Source of the DNA: Chryseobacterium gleum
Lineage (GTDB): Bacteria > Bacteroidota > Bacteroidia > Flavobacteriales_D > Crocinitomicaceae
Assembly (NCBI GenBank): GCA_945897805.1
Contig: CAMDFX010000016.1
Location: 1-53,137, forward strand
Reading direction: 5' to 3'
DNA length: 53,137 bases
Position 1 is the stretch's first letter. Each line of letters starts with the position of its first letter. The notes under the pieces are model-generated. The model saw only the letters and a program-made list of their open reading frames with translations. It searched no databases and was not told where the DNA came from. Positions 35,743 through 42,663 of this stretch are shown here, one piece after another. A program made the position numbers and the translations under genes.

Positions 35743-37926
35743 ATGGCAACAATTAGACAGCAAGCGTATCAAGATGTACTACATCGTACCCCAAAACACA
35801 TTGAGTTTGACGGGAAAATTTCAGAGATTTTTGGCGAAAATGTATTTCACCAAGAAGTAATGAGAGAATATTTGCCCGATGGCGCATATAAAGTGATGAC
35901 TTCATCCATGCAAAATGGTGCGCTTTTAGATCGTAATATCGCTGATCAAGTTGCTTCAGCTATGAAAGATTGGGCTTTGACAAAAGGCGCAACACATTAT
36001 ACACATTGGTTTCAACCTTTGACAGGCACAACCGCTGAAAAGCACGATGCATTTTTCAAACCAGTTGGTCCCGGAAGAGCGATTGAACGTTTTGATGGAG
36101 ATTTGTTGGTTCAGCAAGAGCCAGACGCTTCCTCTTTTCCAAATGGAGGAATTAGAAATACATTCGAAGCGAGAGGTTATACAGCTTGGGATCCTTCTTC
36201 TCCAGCATTTGTAATCGGAAAAACATTGTGTATTCCAACGATTTTTATTTCTTACACAGGAGAATCTTTGGATTTTAAAATGCCATTAATTAAAGCATTG
36301 CATGCAGTTGATCAAGCTGCGGTAGATGTTTGCCAATATTTTGATAAAAACGTAACCAAAGTCATCGCAACATTGGGTTGGGAACAAGAATATTTTTTGA
36401 TTGACAAAGCTTTATACAATGCACGACCTGATATCATGATGACAGGGAGGGCGTTGTTTGGTCAAGCGCCTGCAAAAGGACAACAATTGGAAGACCATTA
36501 TTTCGGTTCAATTCCAGAAAGAGTTACTGCTTTCATGCGTGATTTTGAAACAGAATCCATTCGTTTGGGAATTCCTGTAACAACGCGTCACAATGAAGTT
36601 GCACCAAATCAATTCGAGTGCGCACCGATTTTTGAAGAGTGTAACTTGGCAAACGACCACAACTTATTGTTGATGGATTTATTGGAAAAAATCGCCATCA
36701 AACATGATTTCAGAGTTTTATTGCATGAGAAACCATTCTCAGGAGTAAACGGTTCTGGAAAACACAATAACTGGTCATTGTCAACGAATACTGGCGTGAA
36801 TTTATTGGCGCCTGGAAAAAATCCGAAAACGAATTTACAGTTCTTGACATTTTTCGTCAACACGATTAAAGCGATTCACGACAATGCAGATTTGTTGCGT
36901 GCTTGCATCGCTTCAGCGAGTAATGACCACCGTTTGGGAGCAAACGAAGCGCCACCAGCGATAATTTCGACTTTCATCGGAACCTATTTGTCTTCCGTAT
37001 TAGATGATTTAGAGCAAAACGTGAAGGCTGGAAAAATGAGTCCAGAGGAAAAAACGGAATTGAAATTGAATATCGGCAAGATTCCACAAATCATGTTGGA
37101 CAATACAGATAGAAATAGAACTTCACCTTTCGCCTTCACAGGAAATAAATTTGAGTTTAGAGCGGTTGGTTCTTCGGCAAACTGCTCAAAATCTATGATT
37201 GTGTTGAATACAATTATGGCAAGTCAATTGCGTATTTTCAAAGCGCAAGTAGATACTAGAATTGAGAAAGGCGATTCAAAAGACGAAGCAATTTTGAAAG
37301 AATTGCAACAAATGATCAAAGATTCTAAGAAAATTCGTTTCGAAGGAAATGGATACGGCGACGAATGGGTCGTGGAAGCTGAAAAAAGAGGTTTGAATAA
37401 CTTTAAAGACACGCCACGTTCTTTGGATATTTGGGATGACAAAAGAATCATTGGAATTTTTGAAGAATTGAACGTTTTGACTCACAGGGAAATCGAAGCG
37501 AGAAAAGAAATTGAATTTGAAAATTACGTACACAAATTACAAATTGAAGCCCGTTTAATGGGAGATTTGACGCAAAATCACATCATTCCGGCGGTAATCA
37601 ATTACCAAAATAAATTGATTCAAAATGTGCAAGGTTTGATGTCGATTTTAGGCAAAGAAGGAGCTGAAGCTGCAAAAGCACAAACAGAATTGATCACTAA
37701 GATTTCTGAGCATTTGAATAAAATGAAATCTTTGTGCGATGTGATGTTGGAAGCGCGTAAAAAAGCAAACAAAATCGAATCCATCGAAGAAAAAGCAGTT
37801 GCTTATTGCGATGAAGTGAAAGTTTATTTTGACGACATTCGCTACCACGCAGATAAATTAGAATTATTGGTAGACGACGAATTGTGGCCATTACCAAAAT
37901 TCAGAGAGATGTTGTTTACACGTTAA
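35743..37926 (+). CDS. glnN: Glutamine synthetase type III
   Basis: 727 aa, the length of GSIII (about 730), far longer than GSI (470). It makes glutamine from glutamate, ammonia and ATP. The GSIII-specific N-terminus includes DGAYKVMTSSMQNGALLD and THYTHWFQPLTGTTAEKHD; the catalytic barrel has GWEQEYFLID, VTTRHNEVAPNQFE, NGSGKHNNWSLST and FEFRAVGSSANCS. The last 150 residues form a helical region typical of the type. It has its own promoter and terminator, so it is a single-gene unit. GSIII is the common glutamine synthetase of Bacteroidota and some cyanobacteria; whether another type exists in this genome is not visible. Confidence 0.96.
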   Translation: MATIRQQAYQDVLHRTPKHIEFDGKISEIFGENVFHQEVMREYLPDGAYKVMTSSMQNGALLDRNIADQVASAMKDWALTKGATHYTHWFQPLTGTTAEKHDAFFKPVGPGRAIERFDGDLLVQQEPDASSFPNGGIRNTFEARGYTAWDPSSPAFVIGKTLCIPTIFISYTGESLDFKMPLIKALHAVDQAAVDVCQYFDKNVTKVIATLGWEQEYFLIDKALYNARPDIMMTGRALFGQAPAKGQQLEDHYFGSIPERVTAFMRDFETESIRLGIPVTTRHNEVAPNQFECAPIFEECNLANDHNLLLMDLLEKIAIKHDFRVLLHEKPFSGVNGSGKHNNWSLSTNTGVNLLAPGKNPKTNLQFLTFFVNTIKAIHDNADLLRACIASASNDHRLGANEAPPAIISTFIGTYLSSVLDDLEQNVKAGKMSPEEKTELKLNIGKIPQIMLDNTDRNRTSPFAFTGNKFEFRAVGSSANCSKSMIVLNTIMASQLRIFKAQVDTRIEKGDSKDEAILKELQQMIKDSKKIRFEGNGYGDEWVVEAEKRGLNNFKDTPRSLDIWDDKRIIGIFEELNVLTHREIEARKEIEFENYVHKLQIEARLMGDLTQNHIIPAVINYQNKLIQNVQGLMSILGKEGAEAAKAQTELITKISEHLNKMKSLCDVMLEARKKANKIESIEEKAVAYCDEVKVYFDDIRYHADKLELLVDDELWPLPKFREMLFTR

Positions 37927-37949
37927 TAAACAGAAATCAGATTTTTTGA

Positions 37950-37986
37950 AACGTGAAATTTCCCAGTGAGATTTCACGTTTTTTAA
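37950..37986 (+). terminator. Terminator of glutamine synthetase gene
   Basis: A 10-bp stem (37950-37959 with 37971-37980, arms AACGTGAAAT and complement) is followed by a T run, 23 bases after the stop. Confidence 0.88.
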
Positions 37987-38016
37987 TTGTAAAAGAATAT
38001 TTATAAGTGTTTTACG

Positions 38017-39012
38017 TTATTTTTTGTTTAATTTTCTGATTTCTTCATCTAAATCCGAAATGTATTTTTTATCCTGATCAATTCGGAATTGTTCATATTC
38101 GTTGTGTGCTTTTTCAACTGCTTGCTCATGTGAAATGATTCCCGCATTTGGCAAAATATCCAAACTATTGCTTTCAATAAATTTATTGGTTCGTATAAGC
38201 CAATCTTTCATATTCATGATTTGATTTCGTCGCGCCTGAAATTCTGCTAAATCTAAAAATGCACTTACCAATAAGTTTAAATCGCCAATTTCATTTTCCT
38301 GTAAATAATTTTTCGCGATGGTAACATCACTTTTCAAAACTTTTCCTTGTGGGGCATTTTTCCAAGAGGTCAAGCCCATAAAATCCTTTGATTTATCTGC
38401 CCTTTGGTAAATTATTTCGGCTGCTGTATTACCTGTCACGGCAAAGTGAAATTTGTTTTGAACCATTTTGTAAAATAGTTTCGTTTCTTCTGTATCATTT
38501 GAATAATCGGCACTGCATTGCTGAAAAATGTCACCTAATTTTTGATAAAAACGTCTCTCACTTGCTCGGATTTCTCTTATGCGCTCCAGTAATTCATCAA
38601 AATAATCTTTGCCAAAAGGTTTTCCATTTTTTAGCATTTGATCGTTTAATGCAAAACCTTTTAGAATATATTCTTTTAAGGTTTGAGTTGCCCAAATCCG
38701 AAACTGCGTAGCTTGTTTAGAGTTTACCCTATATCCTACAGCTATTATGGCATCAAGATTGTAAAATTCAATTGTACGTTTTACATTTCTTGTACCTTCT
38801 TGCTGAACTGTTTCCATTATGGAAATAGTTGCGTTTTGCTGCAATTCGCCTGTTTCAAAAATATTTGACAAATGCTTGCTAATGGCAGGGATTTCAACAC
38901 CAAACAGTTGTGCCATCAACTTTTGTGTCAGCCAAAAATTTTCGTTTTCATACTTCACATTTATGTTAACATTGCCCTTTTCGGTTTGATATAAAATGAT
39001 GTTATTTTCCAT
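38017..39012 (-). CDS. RhuM-family protein (orphan)
   Basis: 331 aa. N-terminal winged-helix-like part (about 1-110) with VNINVKYENENFWLTQKLMA, IYETGEL-like IFETGELQQNAT and the RhuM signature YNLDAIIAVGYRVNS, followed by FRIWATQTLKEYI. The rest is helical and ends in a charged coiled coil. RhuM is named after a Salmonella SPI-3 gene; homologues are widespread on mobile elements and sometimes sit in restriction or Fic/toxin loci. The function is unknown and DNA binding is likely from the Bro-N/KilA-like layout. It stands alone here, without a restriction, Fic or antitoxin gene, and is probably an acquired gene. Confidence 0.85.
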   Translation of the reverse strand: MENNIILYQTEKGNVNINVKYENENFWLTQKLMAQLFGVEIPAISKHLSNIFETGELQQNATISIMETVQQEGTRNVKRTIEFYNLDAIIAVGYRVNSKQATQFRIWATQTLKEYILKGFALNDQMLKNGKPFGKDYFDELLERIREIRASERRFYQKLGDIFQQCSADYSNDTEETKLFYKMVQNKFHFAVTGNTAAEIIYQRADKSKDFMGLTSWKNAPQGKVLKSDVTIAKNYLQENEIGDLNLLVSAFLDLAEFQARRNQIMNMKDWLIRTNKFIESNSLDILPNAGIISHEQAVEKAHNEYEQFRIDQDKKYISDLDEEIRKLNKK

Positions 39013-39297
39013 GTAAAATAGTCTGAAAATTTGAATTTCTTTAAAAACAAAAATAGCAAAAAAGAAATGATAGTCCTAACATATAATTTCTTGATTCAAT
39101 AATAGGTTAAAGAAATTGAGATTCAAAAAGTAAGAGCATATTCATTAAAAAGAGATTGAAATTCATGAAGTATTTTTGCACTGAGGCAAGAGTTTTATAG
39201 AAATTAAAAAAGAACAATTCAGCTGGTCATTTTGATAACTTTTTTTGTTTTTTTGCCCAAATTTTCATTTTCAAATTTCTGGTATTGATTTAACCTT
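39013..39297. other. Divergent intergenic region between rhuM-like gene and response regulator
   Basis: About 285 bases of AT-rich sequence with no recognisable gene or repeat. The only signal is the -7 box at its right end, listed separately. Confidence 0.6.
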
Positions 39298-39305
39298 TAT
39301 CTTTG
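39298..39305 (+). promoter_or_regulatory. Probable -7 box for the response regulator gene
   Basis: TATCTTTG matches TAnnTTTG exactly, 19 bases before the ATG at 39325. No TTG is found at 17-23 bases upstream. Confidence 0.45.
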
Positions 39306-39324
39306 TTGTTTATAATCATTCTAA

Positions 39325-39999
39325 ATGAAAATTATACTTGCAGACAGCAATGAATTGATTCGAATTGGCTTGCGCGCCGTCTTGAGTTCCGAAAAAAACT
39401 TGGAAATTGTGGGCGAAGCGACGAATAACGATGAGCTTTTTTCGCTGATCAAAAATTTCGGTTCTGACATCGTTTTGATTGATTATACCTCAAATGGATT
39501 TACAATAGACATCATACCTAAAGTGTTGTCTAAATTCCCACAAGTTAATTTTGTGGCGATTACACCTGAACAAAGCGGACAAACCCTAGTGAATGCGCTG
39601 AGAAGTGGCGTAAAAAGTTATGTCAAAAAAGATTGCGATGTTTCTGAAATCATTAACTCCGTGAAAGAAACGGGGAGAGGCAACAAGTTTTTCTGCGGTA
39701 CTATTTTAGAAACTATTCAGCGTGCGCACATTGATGTTGATGACATAGATTTTGAATCTTTTTCTTGTGAGCCAGTTTTGTTGTCAGAAAGAGAAAATGA
39801 AATCATTGTTTTCATCGCTGAAGGACAGACGAATGCGCAAATTGCGGAGATTTTGTTTTTGAGTAACCACACCATCAATACGCACCGCAAGAATATTATG
39901 GCTAAGTTGGGTGTGAAAAATACGGCTGGAATTGTTATGTATGCAGTGAAAACCAACTTAGTAAGTCCAAATAGATTTTTATTTGCGGCTGAATCTTAA
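39325..39999 (+). CDS. NarL/LuxR-type response regulator (orphan)
   Basis: 224 aa. The receiver domain (1-120) has acidic D7, phospho-acceptor D53 in VLIDYTS, T80 in AITPEQ and K101 in SYVKKD. The C-terminal LuxR-type helix-turn-helix (about 152-212) is LSERENEIIVFIAEGQTNAQ and SNHTINTHRKNIMAKLGV. It is a DNA-binding regulator, usually a phosphorylation-dependent dimer. No histidine kinase gene lies next to it, so its kinase is encoded elsewhere. The receiver lacks the usual double Asp at the start (ADS instead of DD), which may weaken Mg binding. The following ECF sigma operon starts 90 bases later and could be its target; this is not shown. Confidence 0.93.
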   Translation: MKIILADSNELIRIGLRAVLSSEKNLEIVGEATNNDELFSLIKNFGSDIVLIDYTSNGFTIDIIPKVLSKFPQVNFVAITPEQSGQTLVNALRSGVKSYVKKDCDVSEIINSVKETGRGNKFFCGTILETIQRAHIDVDDIDFESFSCEPVLLSERENEIIVFIAEGQTNAQIAEILFLSNHTINTHRKNIMAKLGVKNTAGIVMYAVKTNLVSPNRFLFAAES

Positions 40000-40032
40000 A
40001 TTTCAACCAACTTTTTTCATTTTTTCTGGTCT

Positions 40033-40056
40033 TACATTTGAACGAATATTGATTCG
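40033..40056 (+). promoter_or_regulatory. -7 box and palindrome before the ECF operon
   Basis: TACATTTG (40033-40040, exact TAnnTTTG) is followed after two bases by CGAAT-ATTG-ATTCG (40043-40056), a perfect 5-bp inverted repeat. The palindrome lies at the expected transcription start and could be an operator. No TTG -33 element is seen. Confidence 0.4.
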
Positions 40057-40089
40057 AATTGTACAAAGAGGCAATTCAATAAAGTTTTT

Positions 40090-41262
40090 ATGAAATTTTT
40101 GCTGTTATTTATTTCAATTTTTGGACTTGCAAATATTGCAGTTGCGCAAGCGAATACAAATGTTCCGCCTCAAAACAACAATTCTAATTCATCCATTTCT
40201 AATGAAGAATTAATCATCGCTCCTGCTTCTACACTAGAGGAAAAAGAAAATGATTTGGAGGAGGTGACCTTGAAAAAAACAGCTGTTTCTGAGAAAAGTG
40301 CCAATTCGAAACAAATCGAAATGAAAACCACCACTTCTTTTTTGAAAAACAAGAAATTGGCAACAACGCAAATCACTTCTAGAACGCCAACATTAGAGCA
40401 ACAAGCAGAAATGAATACTGCCATTGATTTCTACAAACTCAATGCACCAGAATCTTTCGAGTACCATTATTTTACTTATGTTGCTGGAAATTACAATTTG
40501 GATTTGATTTCTCATTTGGAAAAAGCCAAAGAATTGAAGCCAACCAACAGTGATGTAATTGTTCAAATGGCTGCTTATCATACGATTGTTTCAGACAGAA
40601 ACGCTTCAACAAAAGAACTTTCACAGTTGGTGCAAATGGGGAGAATTGAATCCGATGTTTTGACCTATGACAATGCTTTACTAAATAGCGTTTCCACGAA
40701 TGGCGTTTTGTTGACCCACGGATTTGATGATGCTTTTGGAAGTATGTATTTGCAACAAAATAGCGCGATTCGAAAAGATGTAAAAATCGTTTCCCTGGAT
40801 TTGATGCAAAGCAAAGTGTATCGGGATTCATTGCAAAAAGATGGTTTTCAAATGCCAAATTCACAAGTGGTAGATGTACAATTTTTTCAAGATTTCTGCG
40901 CGCAAAATCAATCGAAAAATTTGAATTTAAGTTTGACTTTCCCCAAACCATATTTACAACCCCAAATCAATCAATTGGAAGTGCAAGGATTGGTTTATGT
41001 TTTTAAGGATTTATCCAAAAAAAACGATTCAGAAAATCAGCAAATTTGGAAAAAAATCAATCAATCAAAGGCGTTTGAAAATGTGCACACAGAAAAAGGA
41101 AAGCAATTGACAGCGAATTATTTACCGATGCTTTTTTACTTGCGAGATTTGTATGAAAAGCAAAACAAGAAAAACGAAATTCCACCAATTGATAATGCCA
41201 TTGAGAAAATTGGAATTCAGACCAATAAGTTAAAACAGATTCAAACTATTTTGGGGAAATAA
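40090..41262 (+). CDS. Periplasmic protein with TPR-like and DUF2723-like segment
   Basis: 390 aa, signal peptide 1-20 (GLANIAVAQA). Residues 21-100 are low-complexity, rich in Asn, Glu, Ser and Thr. Residues about 105-180 look helical and TPR-like (FYKLNAPESF, HLEKAKELKPTNSDV). Residues 203-250, NGVLLTHGFDDAFGSMYLQQ and IRKDVKIVSLDLMQSKVY, resemble the soluble C-terminal part of DUF2723 (protein O-mannosyltransferase-like) proteins, NAILFTNGDND...RPDVRVVNLSLL, though the membrane part is absent here. LEVQGLVYVF also fits that family. It is first in an operon with an ECF sigma factor (start 3 bases after its stop). It may sense something in the periplasm; this is inference. Confidence 0.7.
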   Translation: MKFLLLFISIFGLANIAVAQANTNVPPQNNNSNSSISNEELIIAPASTLEEKENDLEEVTLKKTAVSEKSANSKQIEMKTTTSFLKNKKLATTQITSRTPTLEQQAEMNTAIDFYKLNAPESFEYHYFTYVAGNYNLDLISHLEKAKELKPTNSDVIVQMAAYHTIVSDRNASTKELSQLVQMGRIESDVLTYDNALLNSVSTNGVLLTHGFDDAFGSMYLQQNSAIRKDVKIVSLDLMQSKVYRDSLQKDGFQMPNSQVVDVQFFQDFCAQNQSKNLNLSLTFPKPYLQPQINQLEVQGLVYVFKDLSKKNDSENQQIWKKINQSKAFENVHTEKGKQLTANYLPMLFYLRDLYEKQNKKNEIPPIDNAIEKIGIQTNKLKQIQTILGK

Positions 41263-41265
41263 TTG

Positions 41266-41853
41266 ATGAGAATAGCGAACAAATATACAGAGATGTCGGA
41301 CGAACAGCTGATGGCTTTCCTCGAAAAAGGGGACAAGTTGGCTTTCGACGAACTGTATGTGCGCTATGCTAAAATGATGAAAGGCTATTTCAAACGCATG
41401 TTGTGGAACGACGCCGAAAAAGCGGAAGATTTTGTGCACGATTTGTTTGCGAAAATCATCAAAAATCCAGCTTCATTTGATGCTTCTCGATCGTTTAAAA
41501 CTTGGTTTTTTTCTGTTGCGAACAATATGTGCAAGAATGAATACAAAAAACAACAAGTTAGGAAAGGAACTTCCAACGGCTTGGATGAACATTTTGTTAT
41601 CAAGGATCATCAAACTGACGTGCTGAATGAGGTGCAAGATCAATTTTTTGGAAAAGCATTTGAACACCACATTGAACAATTAGATATCAAACACAGCGAA
41701 GTTTTTAAATTGAGACATTTAGAAGGATTGTCAATCAAAGAAATAGCGGACGTATTGTCGGCAAATGAAGGTACGATCAAATCGAGGTTATTTTATGCGA
41801 CCAAATATTTGGCTGAAAGTCTCAAAGAATTTAATCCCATTTTAAATAGATAG
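41266..41853 (+). CDS. ECF-type RNA polymerase sigma factor
   Basis: 195 aa from the ATG at 41266, 3 bases after the upstream stop. Region 2 (about 15-90) has AFDELYVRYAKMMKGYFKRM, AEDFVHDLFAKI and FKTWFFSVANNMCKNEYKK; region 4 (about 130-185) has VFKLRHLEGLSIKEIADVL and EGTIKSRLFYATKYL. There is no region 3, as expected for extracytoplasmic-function sigma factors. It redirects RNA polymerase to a small regulon. The gene for a one-membrane-span protein follows after 2 bases and is the likely anti-sigma factor. Autoregulation is common for such operons, but the target promoter is not known. Confidence 0.93.
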   Translation: MRIANKYTEMSDEQLMAFLEKGDKLAFDELYVRYAKMMKGYFKRMLWNDAEKAEDFVHDLFAKIIKNPASFDASRSFKTWFFSVANNMCKNEYKKQQVRKGTSNGLDEHFVIKDHQTDVLNEVQDQFFGKAFEHHIEQLDIKHSEVFKLRHLEGLSIKEIADVLSANEGTIKSRLFYATKYLAESLKEFNPILNR

Positions 41854-41855
41854 TC

Positions 41856-42653
41856 ATGCAAACAGACGACCTAGAATATATTTTAAGCAAAGATTACCAT
41901 GAATTGAATACGTCAGAAAAAACGCATATTCAGGATATTTGTGCATCTGAAGAAGAATTTTTGCAGATGAAACACTTTTTCTTTGCGGTAGAGAATTATG
42001 CGCAAGAAACAGCCAATTTTGATTCGCCAGCTGAAAGCACGAAAGAAAGTTTGGACGCGCTTTTTTATCAAACTTACCAAAGCAAGGGCGTTTTGTGGTA
42101 TAATTCACTTTGGCTAATGGTTTATGCACCTGAGAAAAAGTTTTACCAAAAACCGCTTGTTAGAGTAGCTGCATTGCTGATTTTGTCGCTGTCTGTTTTG
42201 CCTTTTGTAGGAAAACAAGATGCAACTGAAAATCAATTGGCAAAATCGGAAGAGGTAACAAAACCCCAAGATGCAAATTCAAAATCGAAAGTTGAAGAAA
42301 ATCAAAATGAAACGTTTGAAATCAAAGTTCAAAGTCCGCTTTCTGCGCAAAAAAATCAAATTGGAACGGAAAAAATAAACATTCAACTTGCTCAGATGGA
42401 TGAGGTTAAAATGGAGGATGTGGTGCAGGAAATTGCAGTTGCTGATCATGTTTCATTTAGTTCGACTTCAATTAACGCAACGCTTTGCGCGCCAACTTCT
42501 GTGACTTTATCAGCTACTGGCAGCGCAACAACACAAAAATTTACTTGGGCACATTCAGATGGAATTTATGCTGTTGGTGAATTTGAGAAGGACCGTGAAA
42601 TTGATGATGATAAAAGTTTGGCTGTTTTGGATTTATTGACTCCGACTTTTTAA
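41856..42653 (+). CDS. Single-span membrane protein, probable anti-sigma factor
   Basis: 265 aa, no strong family match. Residues 1-95 are cytoplasmic, acidic and helical (ILSKDYHELNTSEKTHIQ). One membrane span lies at about 103-120 (VAALLILSLSVLPFVG). The outer part begins with a long Lys/Glu/Gln-rich linker, and residues about 205-245 look like the start of an Ig-like strand pair (LCAPTSVTLSATGSATTQKF). Position directly after an ECF sigma gene (2-base gap) and the cytoplasm-span-periplasm layout suggest a membrane anti-sigma factor. There is no recognisable zinc motif (HxxxCxxC), so it is not of the ZAS type. It ends 11 bases from the convergent cyclase gene. Confidence 0.65.
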   Translation: MQTDDLEYILSKDYHELNTSEKTHIQDICASEEEFLQMKHFFFAVENYAQETANFDSPAESTKESLDALFYQTYQSKGVLWYNSLWLMVYAPEKKFYQKPLVRVAALLILSLSVLPFVGKQDATENQLAKSEEVTKPQDANSKSKVEENQNETFEIKVQSPLSAQKNQIGTEKINIQLAQMDEVKMEDVVQEIAVADHVSFSSTSINATLCAPTSVTLSATGSATTQKFTWAHSDGIYAVGEFEKDREIDDDKSLAVLDLLTPTF

Positions 42654-42663
42654 GATTCGATTT

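Noticed and set aside
36000-37926. Large open frames antisense to glutamine synthetase
   Set aside because: They are shadow frames on the opposite strand of a well-conserved gene, with no supporting signals.
38017-39012. Toxin-antitoxin or restriction locus around the RhuM-family gene
   Set aside because: No second small gene, Fic domain, nuclease or methylase gene is adjacent, so only an orphan is supported.
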